Below, piece after piece: positions 29,571-40,660 of a stretch of DNA of 64,000 nt (its first letter is position 1; each line of letters opens with the position of its first letter). The stretch is taken from contig JAPDRP010000029.1 in the NCBI GenBank assembly GCA_030247845.1, forward strand, positions 62,001-126,000, given 5' to 3'. The DNA is from Coniosporium tulheliwenetii (taxonomy: Eukaryota > Ascomycota > Dothideomycetes). Below the pieces are notes generated by a model. That model made no database searches. It was not told the origin of the DNA and saw nothing but the letters and a program-made list of their open reading frames with translations. A program made the position numbers and the translations under genes.

Positions 29571-32500
29571 ATGGCACACAATATGGAGAAGAACGCGTTT
29601 GGCTTCGGGTTTCCTTGCACCTGGGAGATACATGCACGCAAGAAAGATGTCCTGCAGTTCTATAATATCCCGATCAACCACTGCGCCATGGAAAAGCCCT
29701 CGCCTGTCCGCATTGCTGCGTTTTTCGGGATGGATAGGTCTCCTAACGATGAGATTGTGCCATGTAGCCCTCTGGACGGCGAGATACCATCGGATCCAGT
29801 CCTGCTGGATCTCAACGCGGATGAATTAGCCAATGCGGAGCAAATCGTAGCCGGCGAGGTAGACAACATTTCGTCCGATGAAGACTTGCGTTTCGACGTC
29901 ACATCTCCTGGAGATGTCAATGCTGATACCGATTCCGACGACAATGACGGCCTCTACTATGAAGACACCCTTTGCGATGCCGGTCCGGAGCTTGAGGATG
30001 ACGGCTTTGGCAATGACGACGACCAGGTCATTGTCGCGTCAGACGCGTATTCTTGGAAGATTGACCACTCGAAGGGCGACCATAAGCTCCGGGGTAAGCT
30101 TTCCGGCGGTCAAGAAGGTTGCAAGAAGACTAACAGGGGCGCAGCTCGTGAACTGATCACCAAGACGTCTTCTGCTGGGTTCGACGGCCGACAGGCAATT
30201 GAGATGCTGCAAAGGTCTTACACGATAGACTATGGAAGCAGGAAGGACAGATCCAGGCCTGCCACCGCGGAAGACGAATACTATCCCGGCTTCTTCCTCG
30301 ACCTGATCATCCTCGTCGGCCGTCCGCTCAAGCCGATCACGCAGCCAAGCGCCCGGTTTTTCGACAATGTCACCATTAGCTTCAAGAATTGGCGGGCTCC
30401 GTACGCCGTCAAGCACTCGCACGGTTTGCCATTTGAGCTGGATAATCGAACCTTTCGGCTAGCCACTGCAGCGACAAGGGAGTCCTGGTACATCGTGATG
30501 CATCCTGTGGTTGCGCCTGTCACTGAGCTTCCGTCTTCGCGGCGAGAGCGCTCGAAGCGGCGGGAGAAGTCGATCCAATCAAGCGCGTTGCGGATCCACC
30601 ACGCACAGTTCCTGGCGGCATACATCAAGCAGGTTTTTCTCATCAGTGAGCTTCTCGGAGAAGGCATCGAGCCGTCTTGGAAGCTAGACGGGCCCCAGTC
30701 GCAGAGGATAACCTTCAACAAGTGGACCGCGTTCCAGAACCGCTTCATGGAGGACTGGGATGCGTATGTCGAGGAACACTCGTGTGATTCCTTCTGGACG
30801 GAGAACCAACCAGCATTCCACGCGTATGACTACGGAGCCAACATCGAAATCGAGGTGAATGAGCAGCTGCAATCGCTCCCGAAGGAGACGCGCTTACGGG
30901 GAAGCTACGAGAACTCCGACTCCGAGTCAGACGGGGATGTGGATGAGCAGGAAGATAGCACCCAGGCGGATACGAGGTCGGGACAGTCGTCGAGCCAAAG
31001 GCCGACCCAGAGACTCAGCCCAGAAACGGAAGAGGAAGCCGAGTTCCCCAGCGGCATTGACGATCAAGTGTTTTATACCAAGGGTCTCCACGAGCTGCGG
31101 ACCGAGCTGGAACTGAAGTACAGGCTGGAGAATATCAGCTCCATCTCCTATGCTTTGGCGGTGGATCTGAACTGCCTTGACGGAGCGTCGCCTGACCCTG
31201 ACAGCAAGCTTGCGTTTTGCCTCCTAGCAGACCGCAACAAGGTCTCACGAGAGTTTGGCGGGCCGCGGGAGTTCACGTTCTACCCCTGGCCTTCCATCCA
31301 GCATACGGCAACTTCTCCTCGCCGCGGCCGCCTTCGTTCCTGGCAGACAACGTGCTCGCCATCATGAGGGACAACATGAGCTTCCAGAACGATGGCGCAG
31401 ATGTGCTCAGCTGCGGATACTTCCAGGCGTACTCAAACATCAAGCGCTCGATCCGTCACGGAGCTGACGACCTTCTTGCGAGCAAGGGCATCGCCACGGC
31501 CGCACTAACCCTCCCTGAGTCGGAGGCCAACACGTCGAACAGGAATAAGGCCAAGCGGCAGCGTCTGCTCCACCATCTCCGGGGATGCTTACGCCAGAGG
31601 ATCCGGACTCGTCGAGGCCGTTTGCGCGCGAGCAGCGACGTGTCGAGGCTGCCATCGCCGGTGAGGAGTTTGCTTTCCGGATGGAGCAGGTCATCTCCAT
31701 CCATGTGTCCCGGTTAACCGACCGCAACCGTACCTTCTCAACAATCCTCCGTCCGATCTTCCAGCTCATCCGATTCTATCTTCAAGAAGCTCCTTCGTAC
31801 ACGCACCTGCTTCGGTGTTTTCGGCCGTCAATATTTCCCGGGGTGCTGGCGTCCTTCGGTAGGATCTTCGGGCTTGCAATGGAGGAGATGCAACGGCGGT
31901 TCGAGGCAAGAGGCTCGGAAGGGTTGGGGGCAGCCCTTGCCGAAGGGGTGGCCGCATTGGACCGCCTGGGTAGCTATTGCTTCACCGGATCCCCTAAGGC
32001 TTTGATGGGCTCGGTGCTCGAACCGCTAGGCGCCATAGACGCCATCAAACAGGGGGCATGGCCGTTCATCGATCCGCGCATGCTGAGCCTCCAAGAGGGT
32101 GAAGGGAGCCTCAACGTCGCTCGGTGGCCTCGAGGAGGCGACGGTCGACCTCTGCTCATGCACGTGGCTGCTCTCGCGTTCCACTACGGACCGGAGGTTG
32201 CGGCGAGCCGGCACAGCCACGTATGGTTTAGGGAGCTTGGTGGCATGTCCATCGGCGGACCATTCGGCGCAGCCAGATACCTCGAAGAGTTGTTTCGCGA
32301 CATGTGGATACCGCAGATGACGGCTTTTGTCAGGTACAGGTTCGATCGAGCACTCGGTAGAGGCAACCGAGATCATGCCAGCCAAAGAACAAGAGGGGAG
32401 CTGGAGCTGTTGGAGCACCAACGATCGCTGGTAGAGAGCTAGTCACGGTCGGAGCATCCCTTCTCTTGGGCGTAGGTGTTGTCTTCTAGCGTTAAATGTT

Positions 32501-33678
32501 TCCGACGAGCGGGATGGCCGAGCTCTGTGGCTAACGTTGGGGGCTATGTAGGAACTACGAACGAATCGTCAGTCTCTTTATATCAGAGAGGGTACCGCTG
32601 TCAACATCAGTCTCAAGCAGGGCGCGGCGCGACTACTGCGAGGAGCTCTACGACAGCTGTATAGGCGGGGACCGGGCCGCAACCCAGCGTTTCTCTTCGC
32701 TTCACGCGACGTGGTTCAGCGTGCTCCGAGCAGCGGTCAAATGCACCGACATAGGGCAGGTAACAAAGGAGCAGTGGGCTGGGGCGCTGGCGGCCTCAAT
32801 GGCATCAAATGGCATCGAATGCGTCCCGGGTTCGTACCGGTCGAGAGTTACATGCCGTAGGGCGGTCAGGCTTGTCGGGCATTCGCCATCAGTTCTGGCG
32901 CTACAAGCGCGGCCGGGTAGCCTAAAGCGAGCAGCGATCGAGGCGGAGTGTAGGGCGGATCGTCCGGTCAAGAGGCGGATGATCGACTTTGGCTGCGATA
33001 TTCCATTCACCAGGATCCCAGGCATAATCGAGGATGGTTTCCGGCTGCAGGAGAGGAACTTCAAGAGAGGAGACCGAAGGGTTTTGGAGCACTACCAGGT
33101 GGTTCGGCATTGCCTGGAAGAGTGCCTGGGAGACCCCCTTTGCGACCTGTTGTTGATGATAGCGCTAACTTTTGCGTCATCGTCGGTAACTCCAGAAGTG
33201 GCTCCCAAGTCAAATGGATTCGGTGCGGCGGCGAAAAGGAAAGATCCGGGACTGCTGGCAGTAAACTTGGTGACGCGGATGCTGTGGTTCCTTCGACCGC
33301 AGCATTTCCCCTGGGAGGCAGATTCTGGCTCGGTGCTGCGAGTTTCGGAGATGACAAAGAAGACCGGTAAGTCTTAGAGGGTAGTAGGGTAGTTGATGGA
33401 TGGGGTAGCTGCTAATAGCATCACGCTGTACTGCAGAGCACAAAGGCGTGAGCAACCGGGTACTACGGGAACTGGGGTGGGTAAAAGTGATTGCAGGGAA
33501 TCGAGATAGTCCACGGAATAACGAGCTGAGGCTTCAGGATGTGGACTTGCTGCTAGGAATGCGAAAAGAGCTACTTCGGCTTCGCAAGGATGCGGGGAGG
33601 TTTATTGGACGGGTTTTTCATAGTTACGACAGCATTTGGATAGAACGGTGCTCAGGAGTTGTTAAAGAGATAGCATAG
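29571..33678 (+). pseudogene. Unknown large protein gene, frame-broken, with one clear intron
   Basis: I do not recognise the family. The first frame (29571-31367, 598 codons) has an acidic low-complexity region (about 80-155) and a folded-looking middle. Similarity-like coding continues in a second frame (about 31300-31570), a third (31585-32442) and then from about 32650 to 33366. A 70-base intron (33367-33436, GTAAGT...CTGCAG, with TGCTAAT upstream of the acceptor) joins in phase to the last exon ending at 33678. The shifts near 31300 and 31575 have no splice signals and are probably single-base indels; 32443-32640 is unresolved. GC content is high with no RIP. A transposon-associated accessory protein is possible, since the neighbours are mobile elements, but nothing in the sequence proves it. 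Confidence 0.45.
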
Positions 33679-34104
33679 CTATTTAGAGTAGATCAGAAGT
33701 TACAGTTCTAAAGGATTATCAGCTAAATCAGATAAGATGATAGAATCTAGTAGAGCTTAAAAAATAGAATTTAATATTATATATGGAGAGAAGAAATTAA
33801 GAGAAATATATAGTATAAAGTTTTGGAGAGAGAAGAAAAGCTAGAAAGTAGAATCTAGGTTACAAAATACTATGAGTTTCTACACTAGGATATAAAGGGT
33901 TAGTAAATAAAGAAGTAATAAGAAGAAGAGAGAGTTTCGAGGAAAAATGTATAAGAAGAAAAAGTTTAAACAAATGAAAAACAAAGGGTTTATAGAAAAG
34001 AAGGTTTCCAAAAGAGAGAAACAATTTCGATTTAAAGGGGAAAGGTGTTTTAATAAGAAAAAAAGCTTGAAAAGAAAAGTAGGTTTTTAAAAATGGAAAG
34101 TTTT
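33679..34104. other. AT-rich, purine-rich low-complexity flank
   Basis: It consists mostly of A/G runs (AAGAAGAAA, GAGAGAAG patterns) with no gene. The same low-complexity tract resumes after the pogo element at 35963, which shows that the element inserted into it. Confidence 0.6.
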
Positions 34105-34106
34105 TA

Positions 34107-35962
34107 ACGTGTTTCACAAGCGAGTCGCCCACCCCAAGCGAGTCGCCCACCCTTCCAAGCTGTGCGCCTTTACGTGCAGATAACTTAACACTACAACAAG
34201 CTATAGTGTTGTTTGCAATCGTTTCAGACTATTTAAGATCTTCGCTATCTTCTGCATCTACAATTTTTGCCTGGCAGGTGCGAGAGTTGTGTCCAGTCTT
34301 GCCGCAACGCCCGCAGTGCCTCTCTGCGCGAGCCTTCTTCGTAGGCCTCTTACCCTCCTCCTGCTCACCAGCCTCATCAGGAGCAATCAAATCAAGTACA
34401 TCGCCTACTGTTAACGTCTCCTCACTCCGAATATACTTCCTCTTACGGCTTTTACGCTGCGTTGCTGCCTCAGCTGCCTGTCGATACTCAGCCATTTCCT
34501 TACGGATCAACACCACTTCGTGCGCCATTATAAGACTACTCTTTGTAAGCTGATTAACTGCTTCAACAATAGAAGCAGGTGAGGAGCTCTTGTGCCTTCG
34601 AACCCGATCGCGGATAAGCGTTGATTGAGCCTCTATCTCACGGGCATTGCTTGGTGTTTTGGCTTCCCATAGGGTGTCTTCTGCTGCAGGAGGTGTAGGC
34701 GTGCGAAGCTTCACGTCAAGCTTTGATAACACAGCCTCTGGGTCGTGTGGGACCAGCCCAGCGCCTCTAAAGCTTGCGCAGATGTTCTCCTTTGTAAACG
34801 CCTTGTTAAAGGCTGCTTTGAAGGCTGGTAGGAAGGTTTCTTTCTTGATCAGGTTGGTGTTGAAGCGTGCCAAGCCTGAGATTTCATCTCCATACGCCCG
34901 CTTCAACGGCGAGAAGCAACCCACATCAAGCGGCTGCAGCAGGTGCGACGAATGAGGAGGCATGCAGAGAAGGACAATGTTCTCCTCTTTGCAGATCTTG
35001 TGGAATGCGTACTTGTTGTGGCTCTCGTGGCCATCAACAATCAGCAGCCGGTGCGCGCCTACTGTACGCGCCTTTGTATGCTTGTTGAAGTGCTTCAACC
35101 ACGCGATAGCAAGCTCGTTTGACGTCCAGCCGTTAGGGCTGACCTCAAGGACCCAGTTGCGGGGTAGTATACCCTCCTTATACCAGGAGTCGATCAGAAC
35201 CTTGCCTGCGAAGATGATGAACGGTGGGACTGCCCACCCTGCAGCGTTGATGCCCTGAATCACTGTAACCCACTCGCGATTGCCTGGCTGAACTCTCTTC
35301 CGTTTACCAGCACGTCTCTCTGAGCCTGTGACTACTAGCTGAGACGAGATCACGCCCATCATGAAGCCAGTCTCATCAAAGTTGTACATGTCCTCGTCCT
35401 GGATGCCGTACTTCTCCTTGAAGGACTGCACAAGCGTGAACCACGGGCTAATAACCTTTGAATCTTCGGCGAGGGCTCGCTGGTGATCGTACGGACGGGT
35501 CCATCGAGTTTTAAGCTCAGGCGTACGCTTAATAAAGTTGGTCGCCCAGTTCTTGCCTGTTGGCTTTCCGCCACGCTCACTCAGCAGATCATTAGCCATA
35601 TCTCCCACCATAGCCCTTGTAGGCGCAAGCCCTCTTAAATCCAGCTCAAGTATGTATCTGACAACTGCTTCCTCCTCTAGCTTAGATAGCTTCTTTGAGT
35701 TAGGCTCACAATCGCGTCGAGACGGGATTCCGGCGCGTCGGTCTCCGAGGGTCTTTCGAGGAACGTTAAAGGCTGCTGCAGCGCTTCGCTGGCTTAGAGT
35801 CGCATCGTTTTCAACCTGCTGGATAGCAAGCTGTAGTATCCCTTCAGTGTAGGTCTGTTGCACGTTGCGTTGTCGAGGCATTGTAGTTGAGAGTAGATAG
35901 TTGTAGCATTCTGGTGGGGTGGGCGACTCGCTTGGGGTGGGCGACTCGCTTGTGAAACACGT
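34107..35962 (-). mobile_element. Complete Fot1/pogo element, copy A (1856 bp)
   Basis: Perfect inverted repeats of about 46 bp, starting ACGTGTTTCACAAGCGAGTC, lie at 34107-34152 and 35917-35962. Each contains two tandem copies of AAGCGAGTCGCCCACCC. TA target duplications are at 34105-34106 and 35963-35964. It is the same length as copy B at 55016 and differs from it by only a few bases, so both transposed recently. No RIP is visible. Confidence 0.95.
34229..35881 (-). CDS. Fot1/pogo transposase, intact, 550 aa (copy A)
   Basis: A full-length transposase of the Tc1/mariner superfamily, pogo/Fot1 branch. The N-terminus holds a psq-type helix-turn-helix (LSQRSAAAAFNVPRKTL) and a CENP-B-type helix-turn-helix. 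The DDE catalytic domain shows Asp in FDETGFMMG, Asp in LLIVDGHESH and Asp in LDVGCFSPLKRAYG. A basic C-terminus ends in a zinc knuckle, CX2CX4HX4C (CGRCGKTGHNSRTC). It binds the element ends and catalyses cut-and-paste insertion at TA. There are no stops or frameshifts. It differs from copy B at about four residues near the N-terminus and in the C-terminal third. It is probably functional if transcribed. Confidence 0.95.
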   Translation of the reverse strand: MPRQRNVQQTYTEGILQLAIQQVENDATLSQRSAAAAFNVPRKTLGDRRAGIPSRRDCEPNSKKLSKLEEEAVVRYILELDLRGLAPTRAMVGDMANDLLSERGGKPTGKNWATNFIKRTPELKTRWTRPYDHQRALAEDSKVISPWFTLVQSFKEKYGIQDEDMYNFDETGFMMGVISSQLVVTGSERRAGKRKRVQPGNREWVTVIQGINAAGWAVPPFIIFAGKVLIDSWYKEGILPRNWVLEVSPNGWTSNELAIAWLKHFNKHTKARTVGAHRLLIVDGHESHNKYAFHKICKEENIVLLCMPPHSSHLLQPLDVGCFSPLKRAYGDEISGLARFNTNLIKKETFLPAFKAAFNKAFTKENICASFRGAGLVPHDPEAVLSKLDVKLRTPTPPAAEDTLWEAKTPSNAREIEAQSTLIRDRVRRHKSSSPASIVEAVNQLTKSSLIMAHEVVLIRKEMAEYRQAAEAATQRKSRKRKYIRSEETLTVGDVLDLIAPDEAGEQEEGKRPTKKARAERHCGRCGKTGHNSRTCQAKIVDAEDSEDLK

Positions 35963-36328
35963 TATTTTTTATTTTTTAATTTTTATTTTTTATTTTTTAT
36001 TTTTTATTTTTTATTTTTTATTTTTTATTTTTTATTTTTTATTTTATTTTATTTTATATTTTCTTTCTTCAAGGAATAAGGGTTTTTTTTTTTTTTTTTT
36101 TAGAAGGATAAAAGGATGTTAAAATAGAAAGGTTTTTTAAAGAAGAAGAGTTTTTGAAGAAGAAAGAATCCTTCAAAAGAGAAAGGTTTTCTTTTAAAGA
36201 AAGGAAGTTTTTAAAGAAAAGAAGTTTTTTAAAGGAAAGAAGTTTTTAGAAAAGAGAAGTTTTTATAAGAGAGAAGGTTTTAAAAAGGAGAAGTTTTTTA
36301 AAAAGGAAAGTATTTTAAAGGAGAGAAG
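35963..36328. repeat. Low-complexity T/A and purine tract
   Basis: It begins with about 14 units of TTTTTAT (35965-36060), then a run of about 18 T, then AAAG/GAAG-rich sequence to 36328. There is no coding potential. It is the other half of the low-complexity tract at 33679-34104 into which the pogo element inserted. Confidence 0.8.
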
Positions 36329-36499
36329 TGTCAAGGCGCGTCAGATCATGAGTGCTGTATTGACTACGGTGTTGCACAAAGAGCTATGTACAAGTAGAAA
36401 GATATGTTTATAAACACAGAGTTCGGGTTGCTTAGTAATCGGCTTCTCATCAGTTGCCTGTGAAGGTAGAGATGATGGTAATCCAGTGAAGCCATGACA
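36329..36499 (-). mobile_element. Solo LTR of the window's Ty3/Gypsy element
   Basis: A 171-bp sequence that, read on the minus strand, starts TGTCATGGCTTCACTGG and ends CGCGCCTTGACA, nearly identical to the LTRs at 43616 and 49752. The flanking pentamers (AGAAG and TATTC) differ, so no clean target duplication is visible. There is no internal element sequence beside it. Confidence 0.9.
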
Positions 36500-37167
36500 T
36501 ATTCTATTCTTAGATAGGACTATACTGTGATAAGATACTATTATATCGCTTTATAGCTGGATTTAGAGATTAACTCGAGACTATTGAAGTTCGAGGCTGC
36601 TACTAAGTTACTACTAAAAACTCCTCTTTATTATCACAGTAGAGTGATTATGTTACTCTAATCCTTATCTTACTAGCTTAATTCTAAGTTACTCTATTAA
36701 CCTAAATATCTCAATTCACACAACGAATATTAACTCTAAATTTTATATAAAAGTTGGTCGCATTGATATGCTCTATACTATGTTTTGATTTGATGCAAAT
36801 CCGACCACTTTTTCTGATTGGAACGGGGTCAATAGTATCAGCCCCCATGATGCAAGTTACAAAGAATATGAATATTACAGCACTAACATTCTTAATGGTA
36901 TCCGGCCCATCCGATTCGCGTATATTAGTATAGAGTAGTGCTAAGATAGCTTATGCACGGGCTACGTTTTAGGTGCACAGCTCACCAGCCGATATGATAG
37001 TAATAAAAAGAAGTAATAATAAGAGTTAACATACTATAAATAGCTAACACTGAATAAGAAAACTAAAGATAAGCAGTTATAACATTAGAGATTCTTTGTT
37101 TTGATAAAGATTAAAAAATTCCCTCTCAATTTGAGTTGCCTATAAACTTCTCTAGTTGCTTCATAAT
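36500..37167. other. Intergenic region downstream of the CHAT gene
   Basis: Moderately AT-rich sequence without a supported gene. It should contain the 3' end of the minus-strand CHAT gene. I see no repeat in it apart from short A/T runs. Confidence 0.4.
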
Positions 37168-38701
37168 TCATTTCCCCTTTGAGTTCACACGCAGAGGCGA
37201 CCTGGTAGGATTGCTTGCAGGGATTGCTTCATTTGAGGATGAAGCTACAGGTGGTACCACCGCGCTCGTAGCAAAATCAATCTTTCCACGTGGAGAGGGT
37301 GGAATAGATTCGATGGCTAACTTGGTAAGTGATCTCTTCTTCGGCGGTGGAGGAGGAGGAAGAGCTTTCTTCCCTTGCGAGCTCTCCAGGAGGCCAGATA
37401 TACCTGGAATCAGAGTATCTACCGTGTCCTCAGTTGGCCAGCTGCTCGAGGTTGCAGCTGGATGTTCGGTGTCAAGGTCGTCATCATAGGTGTCGGCTGT
37501 TGTTGCAGGCTTCAAGCGTGTCTTCATATCGTAACTCGATCCGGTAGAGGGCATCCCAGAGCTGCGAATGATATGAGTAACCTATACTTGATAAGGACGT
37601 TGTATCTCACCTTGCTCTTGACTTGATCAGACGCGGTCTCAATGGTCCAGCAGAAGTCATCAGTTCAGCCCCATGGAGGCCCCATTCGAAGGCGGTGTCG
37701 AAGTCAACTCCATCACCGAGTGCAGCATAAAACTCACGAGCGAAATTTATGGCACTCTTGTCGCTCAATTCACCTTCCATCGCGATCACATATCCAACTT
37801 TTTCGGCAATCTGAGTAGCCTGCGTCTCTGCGTAGCAGGCGTTCATGAGGACGCCTTTCAATCCATGTTTTTTGTGAGCCAGAGCAAGTAGGTTCCCCAG
37901 GTTCGTGGGGTCAACATCCTGCGCATTACCGAACTCGTCCACGAAGCACAGGCCGTGATATGACCCATGCCCGCTAAAGTGAATGATCGTTGGTTCAGTG
38001 CGGCGAATCGCAGGCGCCAAGTCTTGTGGGCGGCAGCTGGGGAGAATATCAACCTTGAAGGCGTCCCGCAGTTGTGCCGCACGCAAAGCATCCATTAGTT
38101 GACGATGCTCCTCTTGTAATTGCAGGCGTGCTTCGTTCCTTGGGTCCGCCGAAACAATCAGGATGCTCATCTTTTCATCGGGCAGATTCCGTAGTAAAAT
38201 TCGTAGGCCTATTGGAGAGATGTCGCTTTCCATGAGCCGGATCAAGAGGCCATTGGGGTCAAGCTTGATGCCGTCACACTGGACCTGAATTAACTCCAAC
38301 CGGTTTAGGGCCAGCCTGATGAATTCGACATCTGCTCCAGGTACTGAAGAAGCGTTACGGATGCCCAACAGGTAGGCGGCATTGCCGATAAGCATAAAGG
38401 CTGACTGAGAGGGAGACGACTCCTCTTTCATGCGGTCAAGTAAGCCAACAACGATACGACTAGTTTGGACCCTTGCACCGGCGGTGATAGCTGGAACGCT
38501 GTAATGGACATTGTGTGCAGCCAACTTGTCGTTAATGGTCTCTACGGTATCGCGGCGAGCAGCTTCCATACCCGGTATAGTCTCATCGGTGAAATCATTC
38601 TGAAGTAGATCATACCGTGCTAGAAAACTGCCCACGTCCAATGCCCAGCCATGCTCCGCTTCTTTGTATTGGAGGTTGCCTAGAACTCTGGCTTGTGCCA
38701 T
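37168..38701 (-). CDS. CHAT-domain (caspase-like) protein with Pro-rich tail, two exons
   Basis: Exons are 38701-37611 and 37561-37168, separated by a 49-base intron (GTGAGA...TTCGCAG) that joins in phase, for about 494 residues. The ATG at 38701 (MAQARVLG) is preferred to the longer frame. The N-terminal 200 residues are helical and unassigned. The CHAT domain follows, with His245 in IIHFSGHG and Cys289 in LMNACYAET, then DFDTAFEWG-type sequence near the domain end. The second exon encodes a disordered tail with an acidic patch and a PPPPPPKK run, which could bind SH3 or profilin-type partners. This is a second, architecturally different CHAT protease, without TPRs, 11 kb from the TPR-CHAT gene. 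It might act in the same death pathway or respond to another receptor; the substrate is unknown. The dyad is intact. Confidence 0.75.
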
Positions 38702-40470
38702 AGGTATCCTGTCCCTCGATATTGTGGTTGGGAAGAGTTGACTGTGCGGTAACAAAATCAGGAGATAGTGAATGTGCTGGGAAGAGTGAAGAGAACGCAG
38801 CGGGTGGGAGTCAGGACCTTATCTTAAACGTTTGTGAGGGATATTCGTTTGGAGGGTGGTCAGCTCAGCTTAGCGCCAGTCATGGCATCGCTCGGGGCCG
38901 GTTGATTTCAAGCCAGCCTCCAAGACGCATCGAGCAAAGGAGTGTCTAAAGCACCGTACTGTCAATGGTCACAGGGCATGTCTTAGCGTGCGGGGTTAAG
39001 GCTTGAGCTGAGAGCGCTGAGTGATATGATGCATTTTCAGCTTTTGACTAGTCTAAGGAAGTACACCTGGAGTAGAATTCGACGAGCAAAATTCAGTGGC
39101 TATGACAACCCCTCAGCGCAGCCATTGCCTGCGCCTTGGAAACCCGGCGCCCGGAATAGATCCTACAATAGCATTTTGCACTGATAGAGGCACTGTGAAG
39201 GTAAATAGCTTGGTAGTAAGAGGTAAACCACAAAGCTGTCTCCGAGACTTGGAATTAAACGATTCAATCACCTTCACAACAGCAACTGGAACGGCTGTTT
39301 TGCTTGACTTCGGTGCACTTCAAGTAGGTATCTGCATCTTGAGCGGCTACTGGCTAGCATACTTGGCGCAGTTACAGGCTTCAGCTTCAGCTCTTTTGCA
39401 TCTAACCTCGTTGCTTCGATCTGCTTGAGAATGGCTGACCGGTAGGGCTTTAGTTACGCAACAGCTTTTAGCCCTGGCGTGTCTTGGAGATGTCAGCCGT
39501 CTATCCCGCCTATATGAACGCAAGCCTAATGGGCCGTATCGAGGCAGGCTTCATGTTTGGGCTGAACAACGCGCGGTGTGCATCTTCACCGTTTGATTGC
39601 CACTGCCACATTACAAGGTCTGTTTTCATCTGCCTCGTCGCTAGTAGTCGGATGTTCCCGATTTTTGCGACGTTCAAGGCTAGCTGGTCAAAGGAGAGAA
39701 CGATGAAGCGGCGCCTAAGCTTGATTCACACAGTCAGCCCTACCAAGTTCACCGCTAAGGCTGGAATGAGAGCTGGGAGACATGCGCACGACTTAGCCAA
39801 TCTGGTGTCCCAGAACGTCAATAAACTTGTCAGCGGGTTGTCAGACGACACGCTCAGTGCCGCAGCCTGGCTGAATAGAGGGGATGAAGGGGTGGGAAGC
39901 GGAACAAGAAGGCGTCGAAGTAGGACAGGAAGGCGCATATCGTGCATGTAAGCACCAACCCACGTCCCTTATACTTGGCAAGACGGCAAATGTCTGCATC
40001 CGCGAGCTGTGCTTGAGAATGCTGCCTTCCTAAAGTAAATATTGGGATGCGGTGTCAGATTTGGCCGAATGCTAAGACTCTCGTGGAAAACCCGCATCCC
40101 TGCAACCGCCTAAACTCGTTTTCATATTAACGCTTACAACGCCACCCCGCGGGAAGCGCCGCACCTCTTAGTATCGCCATTTAGATAGCCCGTTCAATTA
40201 AAGCTTTAGAGCATCACCAACACCCTAAACTAATGCTGTGATATCTTAAAGACTTCCTCTACATCTCATAAGCACTATTATAAGGCTTCTAGAGCTCGAT
40301 ACTCCGGTCGCTACTATTAGAGAGCGGATAGAGGCATGCTGTCTAGCGATCTATCGCATAAAGCTTTCCTTAGACTTATTTAGCAGTCTATACCTACCGC
40401 GATTAATGGTTCTCGGCCGTCGAAGGTTCCTAACACTTACCTAAGAGAATATAGATGCTCCGTGGCTATT
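38702..40470. other. Gene-poor intergenic region
   Basis: It includes the promoter of the CHAT gene (38702-39000). Several medium-length frames occur on both strands (for example 39484-39951 plus and 39726-39947 minus), but none shows a domain, and opposing frames overlap. From about 40140 the sequence becomes AT-rich with a RIP-like look. No gene can be supported. Confidence 0.4.
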
Positions 40471-40660
40471 CTACAGCAATATACCTCCGTGAAGTGAACC
40501 GTAATTCACGGTTCTCCTTCTTTCATTGGTCCGCATGCCCCTGCTAGACCGGCTTATGTAATAATCCCTGCTGGCCCTTCAAAAGTCGCGACAGTTCCGC
40601 GCGTCCTCCGCGAACCACGAAAGATGTATAGTGTTCGAGTATCCATTATCCTGGCCTGGC
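40471..40660 (+). repeat. Truncated copy of the recombinase-element 5' repeat
   Basis: From CAGCAATATACCTCCG through TTCACGGTTCTCCTTC, TGCTAGACCGGCTTATG and CGAACCACGAAAGATG, this matches 58268-58440 at most positions. After about 40660 the similarity to the recombinase gene ends, so only the leader or promoter of that element is present. Confidence 0.75.

Noticed and set aside
29571..33678. Assigning the unknown gene to a named transposase family
   Set aside because: No catalytic triad or zinc finger could be recognised, so only neutral wording is justified.
39484..39951. A 155-codon plus-strand frame and an overlapping minus-strand frame
   Set aside because: Both lack domains and overlap each other; neither can be supported as a gene.
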